Positions 13,401 through 24,928 of a stretch of DNA of 64,000 nucleotides are shown in pieces. How positions within the stretch are numbered: position 1 is the stretch's first letter; each line of letters starts with the position of its first letter. Origin of the DNA: Micractinium sp. NFX-FRZ (lineage: Eukaryota > Chlorophyta > Trebouxiophyceae > Chlorellales > Chlorellaceae); contig JAPTJF010000008.1 of the NCBI GenBank assembly GCA_029339195.1, positions 124,001 through 188,000 on the forward strand, given 5' to 3'. Made by a program: the position numbers and the translations under genes. Under the pieces are notes generated by a model that did not search any database, had not been told where the DNA came from, and saw only the letters and a program-made list of their open reading frames with translations.

Positions 13401-15193
13401 CTTACACACCGACTGTTCTTCTCACTCACTCTGCTATGCACATGTTATGTCATCTGATGCCCTTCCCCGCAGGCAGCATCACCATCCCCTCCCTGGCCAG
13501 CGTTTACAACGAGTTTGCGCTGAAGAAGCACATGGACACCAGCGTGCTGCTGCAGGTGCGGGGCGCCATTGCATTACTCTCTGGGATGTGCGGTTTCAGC
13601 TGGTGTGGGGCTGGCTTGCGCTGAAGAAGCACATGGACACTAGCATGCTTGCTGCTGCAGGTGCAGCGCACGGCTTACTTGCTGTTGTGTGTGTGTGTGG
13701 TGCACGGGCTGCTTCTATGCGTGGAAGACGCACTTTAGACACCAGCGTGCTGCTGCAGGTGCGGCTGTCAAGGCCTGGGCAGCGGGGCGGGGGGACCCAG
13801 AGATTGCTGCTGCTTCAGAAGCAGATGTAGAAGAATATACATCTGCAGGCCCTCAGCTCGTTTGTGATGGCTCCACTTTCTGTCCACACTCTGCCTGCCG
13901 GCCCGCCCCTCCTCCCCCGCCCTTACCGCCCTCACCCCCACCACTACCCCCCACCCCCCATGCAGAACTTCTTCCTCTACTTCTTCGGCCTGTGCTTCAA
14001 CGCCATGGGCCTGCTGTTTGTGATGGCGGTGGACAGCACCATGCGCCCCTCCACCATGCTGCACGGCTTCAGAGGGGTGAGGCGGGGCGTGGCGGGGTGG
14101 GCGGGGGGCAAGGGGGCTGGTGCTGGCAGCAAGCGCACGTCCACACCAATCGTCCACCTGTCCCGTTCCTTAGGGTGTCCCTTCCGCTTTGTCCGCCTTG
14201 TTGCCTCCTCCAAAACCCAAACCGGCCAGCTCACCCGCCATTTGGTGGCATTCAGCGCGCTGCGCGGCATCCCGCCCTCCTTCTCCATGATACAAAGCGC
14301 CTCCCATCCTGCTGCCCTCCTGCCCTGCCCGCCAGTCACCCGCCTTCTCATGGCAAACAGTGCGCTGCAAGACACATGCTCCTTCCTCCCAACTCGAAAC
14401 ACCTCCCCCGCTGCTCCCCTCCTTCCCTGCCTTGCCAGGTCACCTGCCTGCTGGTGGTGAACAACGCGATGCAGGGCATCCTGTCCTCCTTCTTCTTCAA
14501 GTACGCCGACTCCATCCTCAAGAAGCAGAGCTCCACCATCGCTACAATCTTCACCGGTGGGTGTGTGGGAACGCCCCCATCAAGCGGTGCCATTGCTTGC
14601 ACGCTACCTGCCATCGTGAGCACCTCTCCGGCTGCACCTGCCGGCCCACCTCCTCCCCGCCCGCCCTCCCCCGCTCTGCGCCGCGCCGCAGGCCTGATGA
14701 GCGCATTCCTGTTTGGCCACACCCTCACGCTTAACTTTGCCATCGGCGTCTCCATCGTGTTCATATCCATGTGAGTCTGCCAGGCCAGGCGGTGCTGTGC
14801 TGGTTTGAGTCTGCCTTTCTTTTGTGTTTGGGGGTTGACAGCACTGGTGATTGGGGCACTCAGTGGTGCATCGAGTGCGCATTCCGTGTTGGAGCCTGCA
14901 ACGTGCCTTTGGTACGTCCTTTGCTGTTTTCCCCATGCGATTACACACCACCCGCCTGCATGCCACTTGCTGGCTGGTGCTGCCTCGCTGAGGGATGTGC
15001 CGGCTCCTGGCTGGCTGGCGAGCCTGGTGGCTGGCAGGGTCCCCCATGCCTGCTGGGTGCGCTGTGCTCCTGGTGCTGACACATGGGCGCCTGCTCTCTG
15101 CCCTCCCCTGCTGCCCTTCCTGCAGGCATCTCTTCTTCTCTATGGGTGAGTGCTCACTGTCTTTTAGCATGCAGGCATGCAGCGGCAGCGGCG

Positions 15194-15224
<31 letters not shown>

Positions 15225-15599
15225 AGCTCTGCGCAGCGCCGCCTGCCTGCCTGCCTGCCCATCTGCTTGCTCACAGCCTGCCCCTCATCTTGCCATTTGT
15301 TCCGCTGAGCCCTTCCCCGCATGCCCTCCCCCCGCGCCCCCCGCGCCCCCGCAGGCAGCCTCAAGGGCGCGACGCCGCCGGCTGGCAAGGACCACCGCCC
15401 CGCACACCCCGCCAAGCTGTCGGTCAGCCCCAGCATGGAGCACATGCAGTCTCTCAGCACGGTGCAGTCCAGCGCATCGGTTGCCAGCCTGGCGACAGCT
15501 GGCGGAGGGGGCGCCATGCTGGTGTTGGACGGCGAGGGGGCGGCGCTGCTGGGCGGGGCCGGGGGCATGGCACGGCCACCCGGGCTGCTGCCACGATGA
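10449..15599 (+). CDS. Nucleotide-sugar transporter, CMP-sialic acid / UDP-galactose transporter (SLC35A) family
   Basis: A Golgi or ER membrane antiporter of the drug/metabolite transporter fold that exchanges a nucleotide sugar for the nucleoside monophosphate. Thirteen exons: 10449-10589, 10817-10888, 11141-11302, 11621-11722, 11980-12054, 12585-12681, 13024-13098, 13473-13555, 13966-14076, 14439-14556, 14692-14770, 15126-15145 and 15355-15599. They sum to 1380 nt (459 aa) in one frame. The first 47 residues are Pro/Gly-rich. The core has about ten hydrophobic helices with family blocks such as [73 protein letters not shown] and the last helix [11 protein letters not shown]. The tail is Ser-rich and soluble. 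Plant CSTLP-type members are the closest match by eye. The substrate cannot be told from sequence alone. Four introns contain decayed copies of neighbouring exon edges. Confidence 0.9.
12308..12465 (+). repeat. Two decayed copies of exon 6 start inside intron 5
   Basis: The true exon 6 begins at 12585 (CAG then ATCCTGGTGATTGCC). Related text occurs at 12308-12345 (caggtgctggtgattgcag) and at 12416-12440 (gcagatcctggtgat), each preceded by a pyrimidine tract and an AG. Confidence 0.7.
13301..13400 (+). repeat. Decayed copy of intron 7 end plus exon 8 start
   Basis: About 100 bp at 13301-13400 (ctctgctatgcacat, then ttccccgcaggcagcatca) is repeated at 13400-13500, where the second copy is the real acceptor and exon 8. 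The upstream copy keeps a usable-looking pyrimidine tract and CAG. Confidence 0.8.
13618..13765 (+). repeat. Two decayed copies of exon 8 end inside intron 8
   Basis: Exon 8 ends with the word for [11 protein letters not shown] followed by gtgcgg (to about 13560). The same word recurs at 13618-13663 and, more decayed, at 13720-13763. The last copy again ends ctgctgcaggtgcgg, an intact donor-like site. Confidence 0.8.
14228..14390 (+). repeat. Two decayed copies of exon 10 start inside intron 9
   Basis: Exon 10 starts at 14439 ([18 protein letters not shown]). Copies begin near 14228 (ctcacccgccatttggtgg) and 14333 (agtcacccgccttctcatgg), spaced about 105 bp, and both run on into a word like ccctccttctcc. 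Confidence 0.75.
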
Positions 15600-17375
15600 C
15601 CGGCACTGGGCGGCAGCATCTTGGGGACGAGAGTGCGGCAGTGCCAGCAGTGCTCGTGCCAGCCTGGCCACCCAGACTAGGTGCTTGTGAGGTACGAGTA
15701 GGCTGCGTCGCAAACAGCATTCCCTGGGGCACACCGCCCTTCCTCCTGTGCAAATGCATGCAGCCTGTCCTCACATGGCACCCGGGCCGGTATGCCCCGG
15801 GAGCAGCCAGCAGTGGGGTTCAAACAGCGCAACATGGGGTGCTTGCTGTGCGCCATGAGCTGCTGCTCGGGCTGCGGGGGCCCTCCTCTCCTGGCTGGTA
15901 CGGATGGGCTTGCCCACGTTTCAGAGTTTGTCCGGTACGGCGCCGACAGCTGAGCGGGCGTGGCAGGTGCAGGCCGGCGGTGGGCGAAGGCACACCTGTG
16001 CAGGGGGGATTTTTGGTACTCGCAAAGCCATTCTGCAGTCCCCAAAACCAAGCAACACCTCTTCAGGATGGGTCGTGGGTGGCTGGATTGCTGGCCGCCC
16101 TCGGGCGTGCGGCGCGAGCCGCTGCAGCCCTGTGCCAGAGAGCTGACCAACGTGAGCCAGTTTCTTGACTGTGAGGCGTCTCCAAGATGCACATGGTTGC
16201 AGTTGCATACTTGCAATGCCCAGCTGAGAGGCCCTGGCAGTGCCCAAGGGCAGCAAAGCGGGGGAATGGGCGGGGCCGAGCGGCGGCGCCGGCGGGAAGA
16301 GGGATGGCGGGACTGAACCGCACGGTAGCCGCACCCCTTAGCTTGTTGATATCGCCATGAGCGAGAGATGTTCCTCCTAATAAAAAACAGCCCCATCCGC
16401 CGGATGGGCCAATATGTGCTGCGCCGTGCTGTCGCATTAGCAACACAAACGCAAGGGGGCAACGCACCGCGCAGGCAATTGCGCTGCCGGGAAGCGCTCA
16501 TACACTTTCCTTTTCCCAAAGCACCAAGCCGGGACGCACTGCCACTTTGCAGGGCACGCAGCCTCAGCCCCTGAGCACCGGAACCGCTAGAATTTCGGGG
16601 CCCTCGTTGTCCCATTTGACCTTGCACCTACAAAAGAGCTTCTTGGCGCGGCCTGCTGGCGCCTGGCGCTCAGGTGCGGAGCGGGAGCTCCTCGGTAGCC
16701 AGCTTCACTTTGACGGCCCGCCCAACGCCGCGCTTGCTCCTCTGCCAATGGGCTGGTGGGGTTGAGTTGCATGTATCACTGGGGTTTGTTAGCGGCAACT
16801 TGAGTCATCGCAGGCAGGGTGGGCATGTGGGCACTCCCGGCTGCGAGCGGGCGGCCAGTGCCCCACCGATGCCTGCGGCTGCCATTTGCCAGCCATCACG
16901 CTGCACCGCCCATGCTGGTGCTTCTGAGGAGCGCTGCTGCACGACAGCCGGCCTCGTGACAAGTTGCTCTTTGCTCACGTCACCTAGTGTCCGCACTGAG
17001 GCGCACCCTGACTTCCCGGCGTTGTGCAATGCTCACAACGTCCTGCTGTTGAAGTAACAGAGGACAAAAGCGCCTCGTGCGTCCAAAGCAGCGCTAGGCG
17101 TCACCGCTTGCGGTGCCGCCGCGGTGCCGCCGCTGCCGCAGCAGCAGCACTTGCCCTCCGCTCTGCCCCTTTGTGCAGCAAATTTGTGCAGCAAATTTGT
17201 GCAGCAAACCAACGGCCTCGTTACCTTTTCCGTGTGTGCAGTGTCTTCTTCCGAGTGCGTAAGACGGCCTCTGACACACGCCCGTGCCGTTGTCTTCTTT
17301 TCCCCCCACCGGGACAACTGCGAGCGCCGTACCAGCAGCGGCGACAGGCTCGGGCCCGGCCCTGTGCAGCATTGA
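15600..17375. other. Intergenic: transporter 3' UTR and UBP1-like gene promoter
   Basis: No coding exon is supported in these 1.8 kb. An AATAAA lies at 16379-16384 in a locally A-rich patch, but I found no TGTAA motif. The 3' part, from about 17060, is rich in GCCGC and GCAGCA words and is probably the 5' UTR of the next gene. A tandem word ttgtgcagcaaat occurs near 17173-17200. Confidence 0.4.
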
Positions 17376-20300
17376 ATGAAAGTGGGGCTCCCAGAGGCGA
17401 ACATCCCCCACCCCGCAGCAACAGCACAGCTGGCAGGTTCGGCGGAAGACGGTGCAAGCGGCAGCATGACTGCAGCCAGCCCCGCGCAGCCCGAGAACCC
17501 CGCGGGCGAGTCGGCACCGGCGGTGCCTGCCACACTGCAGCCCAATGCACCGCAGCTGTCTGAGCAGCAGGCAGCAGCAGCGGCGCAGCAGCAGCAGCAG
17601 CAGCAGCAGCAAATAGCAGGGGCAGGAGCCCCGCCCCCTCTGCCGCTCCCGCAGAATGGCAGCAAGCAGCCGCTCCTAACGCTGCCGCCGCAAGGTGGGT
17701 GCCGCCTCTGCCTGCCCGCCTGCCGCATGTCGCTACGCTGGGGAGCGGGGGCAGCCAGGGGTTGAGGGCCGTGGGGCTGCTGCTGCACATGTGCGCATGC
17801 ACGGTAGCTGGGCGATGGGACTGCCACTGCCGTTGCTGGCGCTGGCACAGCGGCGGCGGCATGCGCTTGGGGCGCAGTGGCAAGGGTGCAGCGTGCCGCT
17901 GTGCCTCCTGCCTGTAGTGCCTGCCGAATGGCAGCAGGATCCACCAGACCTCTGCTCCCGCGGTCAATCTCCCTAACACTACCTGCATATTGTGCAATGC
18001 TCTCGTGGGGCCGCCGCCGCGCGCCCACCTGCGTGCCGCACTCACCCCCGCTGCCCTGTCCATCGCTCTTTGCAGGCCCCAGCGGCCTGCCCGCCGGCGT
18101 GGTGGGCGTGGACAGCGCTGCCTCGGTGCTGCTGGGCAACTCTCCAGAGACCGGCCTCATCGCCGTCTCCTCCTCCGCCTCCCTCGCCTCCTCCGCCGCC
18201 GCCGGCGCGCCCAGCAGCAGCGTGGGCGGGGGCAGCGCCGAGAACAACAAGACCCTTTACCTGGGAAACCTGCACCCATTTGTCACAGAGGCCACGCTGC
18301 AGGAGGTCTTTGCCGGGCTGGGAGGAATCACGGAGCTCAAGGTGCGCTGCGCTGCGCTGTGCTGCTGGTACAGCTTATGTGAGGGCCGGGGCTGGGCGGG
18401 GGCTGCGGGAATCCCTGCGGGCGGCGTGCTGTGCCTGCTGTGCCTGCCACGACCTGTGGCACGAGCGCTGGGTGGGAACGCTGGTGGGGAGCACACTGAG
18501 AAGTCAGGGACAGAGGCAGCGAGTCGCAGCGCCCCTCTGCCTCATTCCTCCTTTCTTCCCTGCCCTCCTCCCGCCCGCCCGCCTGGTGCCAGGTCATCAA
18601 GGACAAGGCCACCGGCGTGTCTGCTGGCTATGGCTTTGCCAAGTTCTCTGGTGAGTGCTTCTCTCTTATAAATGCTTGCACATGAATGTGTGTCTGTGTG
18701 TGTGTGTGTGTCCTTGAGTCGTGTCTCCCGACTTCATGTGTGAGCCGTCCCCTTCCATCCGCCGGCCTGCGCTGCCGCCCCCAGTTCATGCGCTCTGCCA
18801 TGCTTGCGCCTCGCGTCTCGTGGCCGCCTGCCCTGCCGCGCTGCCCGCACCCTCCGCCCGCCGCGCCACCACGCCGCTGCTGCCCGCACGCAACACGCCC
18901 ATGCCCGCCCCCCTCCGCCTCCCTGCAAGCTCCTCGCTCCCCCACCTTTGCCCCGCTGGCCGCCTCCTGCCCCCGTTCTTCACTGCCCCACCCTTTCCCT
19001 CTGCCTCTGCCTGGCTGCGTCCCGCCCGCCTGCCCGCAGACGGCGTGAGTGCGCAGGCGGCCCTGGACAAGGTTGCCAAGACGGTGCTGTTTGGCCAGGA
19101 GGCGCGCATCAACTGGGCCTTCCAGAAGGAGCAGAAGGAGGAGGTGGCCAACCACTTCCACGTCTTTGTGGGCGATCTGAGCTCAGGTGGGTGGGGGCAT
19201 CAAGGGTTAGCGGCATGGCTTCCTTTTGGGGGTGGGTGCTGTGGTTGTGTGGGCACGGAAGGAGGAGGCGCCCAACCACTGTCACGTCTGTGTGGGGGGC
19301 CTGAGCTCAGGCAAGGCTTATTTTTAGTTCAGGTGTGAAGGCTGGGGAATTGCTAGGTTTGGACGCCGGCTGTTGGGCAGATGGGGGTGGCAAACCACTT
19401 CCACTTCCTTGTGGGCGATCTGAGCTCAGGCAAGCTCGCACATTATGTTCATTGTTGCACCACGCCCTTCTGTTTGTTGTGCTTGTGTGTGGCGGGTTGG
19501 AAGCAGCCAGGTGGAAGCACGCGACCGACCGTGCACTGCCCTGGTTGTGCGGCACGCCGTGCTGCTGCTGCCCGCCTTCCTGCACGCCCAACTCTCACTG
19601 CACCACCATGTGCAGGAGCAGCATACCATTCCCTCCACCCACTCATCCTAACCACCACCGCCGCACCCCCGCACCCTGCAGACGTGACGGATGCGATGCT
19701 GCACGCGGCCTTTGTAAACTGCCCCGGGTGCAGCGACGCGCGGGTGATGTGGGACCACGCCACCGGCCGCTCCCGGGGGTATGGCTTTGTGTCCTTCCGG
19801 CAGCGGGAGGAGGCGGAGGCGGCGATCCAGGTGAGAGCACTGGGTTGCAAATTGGGCAGCGGCTGGAGAAGGGGTGGGGAAGGGGCGGGGTGCAGGAGGG
19901 CAGCAGGGGCAGCAGGCTCGGGTCGTGAGGATGAGGAGAGAGGCGGCGGATGGTGTGCCACGCGCCGTGTGTGCATTCGCGCTGGGCCGGGCTTGGGCTG
20001 GCTGGCGTGCCGGCGCCCGGCCCCCAAGCAAGCAAACATGTCTCAACCTGTGTTGCTGCCCGCGCCTTGGCCGCAGATGATGCACGGCCAATTCATCGGC
20101 GCGCGGCGCGTGCGCTGCGGCTGGGCGCAGCACAAGACCGACGGCATTGTGGCCATGGACCCTCAGGTGGGTGGGAAGCTGGGGAGGCACAGACGCCGGC
20201 AGTTAGATACAGTTGGGAGAGTTTGCTTGTGCAAGTAGGTCACCCACATCGAGCGTGGCGCACATCGACACCCTCTCAATGCCTCCTCAAGCACAGCCCG

Positions 20301-22432
20301 TTCAGTGCTCGTTCAGTGCTCGTTCAGTGCTCCTTCAAGTGCCCTTCACAAGATGTGCCCCTATCACCTCTGAGGCACACCCTCCAGCACACATCAGCAC
20401 AGAGCCTGGGTGTGCCAACTCCCTGCCACACACGCCGGCTCCCTAGTTGCCCTGCCCTGTCCTGCCATGCTTCCCTCGAACCTGGTCTCCCGCTCTTCTT
20501 TCTTCCCTGCAGATCCTGGACCGTGCAGACCCCACCAACACAAACGTGTATGTCGGCAACTTGGCGCCCGGGCTCTCGGGTGAGTGAAGGGACGTGCGCC
20601 TGCCTGCCTGCCAGCGCTGCGCGGCCTCAAACAAAATAGAGCGTGCCGGGGCGCTGTGCAGCTGCTGACCGTTGGGTTTCACGGCGCTGCTCCGGCAGAT
20701 GCTGCCGGCTGGCTGCACGCCGCTGCCCTGCCCTGCCCTGCATTGCCTGCCATGGCCACTCCCTGCTTTGTGAAACACTGCCTGCTGCTGCCGTCCTCCG
20801 CTTGCCCCAGCTGCAACCCTCACTAACCACTACTGCTTCCTCCATGCCTGGCCCCCTGTCTGCCCACAGATGCCGAGGTGCGGCGCCACTTTGGGGCGTT
20901 TGGCCCCATTGCCGAGGTGAAGCTGTACCGCAAGGGCAGCTATGGGTTTGTGCGGTACAAGAACCACCAGGACGCGGTGCGCGCCATCGTGGGCATGAAT
21001 GGCCAGGTGAGCTAGCCACTTGACGAAGAGGCACAGGAGGGATGCCTTGTGTTGGGCGGGCGGTTGGGCGTGCCCCTCCCCCCTACTGCTACCCCCATGG
21101 ATGTGTGAACCACAGCCTGCCCCTCGCCCTGCTCTCTATCCCTGAAACCGCACGGCACGATCTTCCTTTGTTAGGGCCTGCAGGGCCTAGGCGGCAAGGT
21201 GATGAAGTGCTCGTGGGGGCGGCACCCCAGCACGCCGCCCTCGGGCGTGCAGACCAGCCTCATGCTGGCGGCGGCGGCGGGGCTCAACCCTCTCGCCATG
21301 GGATCAGCGGGTGCGCACAGGGGGAAGGGGCAGGGAGGGAGGGAGGGAGGAAGAAGGTGCAGAGGTGGCAAGGCAGGGCGTGCCTGGCCGCAGGGAGTGC
21401 ATCCGTCTAATCTAGTTGGGCTCCTGGCTTGCCTGGCTTGCCTGGCTCTAGCGCTTGCAATCCCTGCTAAGCCGCAAGGGCACCCCCGCATGGGTCGCCG
21501 TTGACGTTGCGCAAACGGCAGTCCCGCGCCCTTGCACCCCCTACCTCCCACCTGCACACCCCGCCCTGCCTCACCACCCCGCCCTCTGCCCTCCCATCCT
21601 GCAGGCATGCTGGGCCACAACGGCATGGGCGGGCACGGCGGCATGGGTAGCCATGGCGGCATGGGCGGGCACGGCGGCATGGGCGGCCACGGCGGCATGG
21701 GCGGCCACATGGGGATGATGGGTGGCGGCATGATGGGAGGCATGATGGCGGCTGCGGGTGCCCAGTCCCTGATCCACGGCGGACAGGTAGGCTATGCTAG
21801 AAGGGAGCAGGGGAAGAAAACCGACAGGCTAGAGGGGGACACCATTGTCGCTGCCGTTGTTGCCCAGCGACAGCAACGACAGCAGCAACGCTTGTGCCAG
21901 CACAGCGGCAGACCGGGGTGCTTGCAGGCGGGCTGATCAGGGCTATGGAGCTCAGCTGGTGCTGCCCAGCCAGCCTCCCTGCCCGCTGCTGACATGCCTC
22001 TCCTTCCCCACCCCGCCTCCCTCGCTGCCTTGCCGTGCCTTGCCCGCCTGCAGGGAGGCATGGGCGGCGCGGGCGTGGTGGGCCAGTCGGGGGGCAGCAA
22101 CCACAGCATGCTCAGCGGGGGCGTCGGCGGGCTGCAAGTCGACCACAGCCAGGTGATTTCAAGGTTCACTCAGGGACATTGTTCAAGGAGGGTGGTTGCC
22201 TGTTGCTGCAGCACAGCTCCGTCTGGACTCTGAAGTGCGCTCTCCAACACCCGCGTCGATTGATGCCTTGTGTGGAAGTCTGTTGCCGCTCACCGCCGCC
22301 CCGCCGCCCGCCCCCGCCCCTCCTTGCCAGCAGCTCCAACAGATGGCAGGCATGTCCCCCTATGGCATGCCCTATGGCAACTCGGCCATGCACTCCAACA
22401 TGGCATTCTTCGGCGCCGGTGGCGTCAACTGA
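17376..22432 (+). CDS. UBP1: UBP1/TIA-1-like RNA-binding protein with three RRMs
   Basis: A nuclear-cytoplasmic protein of the plant oligouridylate-binding (UBP1/RBP45/TIA-1) family, which binds U-rich RNA and acts in splicing, mRNA stability and stress granules. Twelve exons: 17376-17694, 18076-18341, 18593-18650, 19040-19186, 19682-19830, 20077-20166, 20513-20579, 20870-21006, 21175-21310, 21605-21786, 22054-22152 and 22331-22432. They sum to 583 aa in frame. The N-terminus is Gln-rich. RRM1 (about 166-242) has LYLGNL and GYGFAKF; RRM2 (about 256-345) has VFVGDL and [11 protein letters not shown]3 (about 355-430) has VYVGNL and SYGFVRY. The C-terminus has a GHGGMG repeat and a Met/Gly-rich tail. 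An in-frame ATG at 17466 is an equally possible start. The exon 9 acceptor is TTAG. Confidence 0.93.
19261..19435 (+). repeat. Two decayed copies of exon 4 end inside intron 4 of the UBP1-like gene
   Basis: The exon 4 end, coding [12 protein letters not shown], lies at 19139-19187. Clear relatives are at 19261-19314 (cccaaccactgtcacgtctg) and 19383-19435 (caaaccacttccacttcctt). All three finish with gagctcagg. The spacing is about 122 bp. Confidence 0.85.
20296..20336 (+). repeat. Short tandem repeat in intron 6 of the UBP1-like gene
   Basis: The word cgttcagtgct is repeated about three times in a row, with small changes in the last unit. Confidence 0.7.
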
Positions 22433-24472
22433 TTGAGCACTGCCTGCCGCCAGCCTGGCTGGCAGCGGCGTGCAGGCTGGCCCAGCCTTGCCGCATGCTG
22501 CCATCGAGCCAGGGCGCAGCGCAGCGCTCTATTCAGGCGTTGTGCAGCGCACTGCTCAGCTGGCCTGGCTGGCACCCACCGCCAGCCGGCTGCCCGCCGG
22601 CGCCCAATTGATACCCAACAAGCAGCACAGCACAGCACATCACATTGCATCACATTACGTCACACAACACACCTGCACGGACATCAAACGAGTGAGCCCC
22701 TCTGGCGGCGCAGCAGGCAAAGGCCACGCGGCTCCCAACACCGCCCGCCAGCCCCGCTGCTGAGCCGCGCCCCGGCACCCGTGCCACCCCACCCCCGCCC
22801 CCGCTCCCGCGGAGAAATTCTATCCCACCACCGCATGAGCCCAAAATTCCTCCGGCAATTTCGTTCCCCTGCGGCGCCACAGCCCCAGCCAACCGGTCCG
22901 CCCCGACCGCCCGGCGCGCCGCCCTCCCCGGGCCGCCGCCGCTCAGTTTTGTGGCAGCCCCTCCCCACAACCCCCCAACCCAAACACCCAGCACCCGCCC
23001 TCGTGCCCGCACCCCCCAACACCAACGAGCGATGCCAGCAGTTGTGTGCGTCTCGTGCCTCGTCCCCGTGCCGTCCCTACTTGCCTCCCGCCCAGCGCTG
23101 CCTCTCCTCCGCACCGCTTGTTCCCCCCACCCCGCCCTAAGCAGTGGGCCGCCTTCCCTGCCAGCTGGCACAGCCAGAAGCGCCCGGTCGTTCCGGGAGG
23201 CAGCCGCACCGAGCGGCCCTGCTCCCGCTACCCCTCGCCCCACACGCTTGCGAAGCCACCTCTCTCCAGACTGTTTGCCGCACACCTCCCACTGTTGGCC
23301 TCCCACTGTTGGCCTCCTCCTGCCCCACCCACTGTTGGCCCCTCCCACTCACTCAAAACATTCTCACGTCATTTGCTCTCGTTTGCGCTTGCCCTCCTGC
23401 TGGACCACCCGATGCCCGCCCCCCTCCCCGGTGCATCAGTTGCCAGACCAGACCAAACCCCCCCTTTGATTTGCTGCCCTGCCGGGCAGGGCGCGGCGCC
23501 GATCTCTCACATGACCCATCCCCATTCCACACAGAGCCACCTGCGGGCCCGCCGCTTTTCCACGCACCCCCTTCCCACGGCCACCCCCCGGCCTCCCTCC
23601 TGCGGCGTGCCACCCGCCAGGCTCTTCCCACCCCCTCCCCTATGCGCGTACCTACCTGCCCCCGATACACGTTATTACGCTCCCCCTTAGCTTGCATCTG
23701 CTTGCCTGCCGATAGAAACGAGCCCCCTTCTCCTCCCCCTTTTCCCCCCTTTTTGCCACATTCTTTTCCATCCTGCTCTGCCATGCCCCGTCAGCGCCAG
23801 CGCAGCGGCGGCGGCCAGCAGAGGCCCGGCCGGCCCTCGCCGCCAGCCGGGCTCGGCAGCCGCTCCCCCACCCCCCCGGCCCGCTACAACGCAACCGCCC
23901 CAAACACCACCATCCATTCTCATTGGCACATACTTACAAAAGTAGGCCCCGAGTACCGCTTTTTCGCCCTTTCAATCCACGCTGTCACCCCCACCCGGGC
24001 TGCGCTCAGCCTTGTACCCGCCGCGGTGTGCGGCCGGCTGCACGCGCCCCACCCTTGCCCCGCCCCCCATCCCCACTCTTCAGCCCCCGCCATGCCCGGC
24101 CTCCCCCCACCCGCGCCCCGCATGTGCCCCCCGCCCGCCCAAGATTTCTCCGCACTGCACCGCACTGCTTGCGCCCCCCCCGCCCCTTTCGTTCGCCCCT
24201 GGCTTGCTGCTGTGAGCGCCCCCCGGCAGGCGCGCCACCCCGCCCAACCCAATTCCTTGAGGACTTGGTTCGATCACGCACACAACACACGCACAGACAT
24301 CTGCCCTGCATGCCTCCTCGCCTCCTCCTCCCCCCGTTGCCCCCCGGGCGGCAGCCACATGCGCTAGCCGGGCTGCGCCGCATGAGAGCGCCCCCCGGAC
24401 TTGCTGCTGGGGTCTGCTGCCAGGGGCAATGTCTTCCCCCCCTTATCTTTTCTCCCCCCCCCCCACGCCTGA

Positions 24473-24531
24473 TGTAATGCAACCACAACACCACACCCGA
24501 GAGCAGAGGGTTCCTTGTTCCCCTGATGTAA
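24473..24531 (+). terminator. Paired TGTAA polyadenylation signals
   Basis: TGTAA at 24473-24477 and again at 24527-24531, each inside the same word cctgatgtaatgc, so the signal itself is tandemly duplicated. TGTAA is the usual green-algal polyadenylation signal. It would end the UBP1-like transcript about 2 kb after its stop codon. Confidence 0.6.
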
Positions 24532-24692
24532 TGCTACAAATGCTACAGCACCGCCCAGCGGCTGTGCGCCCAATCGGCAGGGGAACGGGCATGCAAAATG
24601 GCAGCGAGAGGCGAGCAGTCTCCCTCCAGGAGGAAAGAAGCGTCATTGGGAGAGTGCAACCAGGGAGCAGCACAGCAGGGAGGGCGGGGGTG

Positions 24693-24697
24693 TTACA
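24693..24697 (-). terminator. TGTAA polyadenylation signal of the CRM gene
   Basis: TTACA on the + strand is TGTAA on the - strand, 232 bp beyond the stop codon of the CRM-domain gene. Confidence 0.5.
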
Positions 24698-24928
24698 GCA
24701 GCGGGGGCGGCAAGCAAGAAGGCAGGCAAGCACCCAGCAAGCACGGCAGTGCCGGCGTGGCCAGCTCACGCCACAGGGAGGGGACAGCAGGGAGGAGCAT
24801 GGGACAGGCGGGGGGCACAAGCACACAAGCAGCGCTTGGGGGCTGGCACACGGCGGGCAGCGTTGTGGTGCGAGCCGGGCAGCGGCGGAGGGCGCATGCA
24901 AGCGGCGCCAGCACAGGCCTGGCCTGGC

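Larger units (their letters stand above)
22433..24928. other. 2.5 kb gene-free convergent interval, probable long C-rich 3' UTR
   Basis: Between two convergent stop codons. The + strand is strongly biased to C and T over most of 22750-24460. Long open frames exist on both strands but encode only Pro/Arg- or Gly/Arg-rich low complexity with no conserved block. The first + strand TGTAA motifs after the UBP1-like stop are at 24473 and 24527, so the interval is best read as that gene's 3' UTR. The last few hundred bases belong to the 3' UTR of the CRM gene. Confidence 0.5.

Noticed and set aside
15600..17375. Possible extra gene between transporter and UBP1-like protein
   Set aside because: Open frames on both strands are short or antisense, with no conserved block or convincing splice pattern.
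22650..23348. 232-codon Gly/Arg-rich open frame on the - strand
   Set aside because: Complement of the same C-rich interval; no motif beyond composition.
23144..24367. 407-codon Pro/Arg/Ser-rich open frame on the + strand
   Set aside because: Pure low complexity from the C-rich interval, no domain and no supported start; better explained as 3' UTR.
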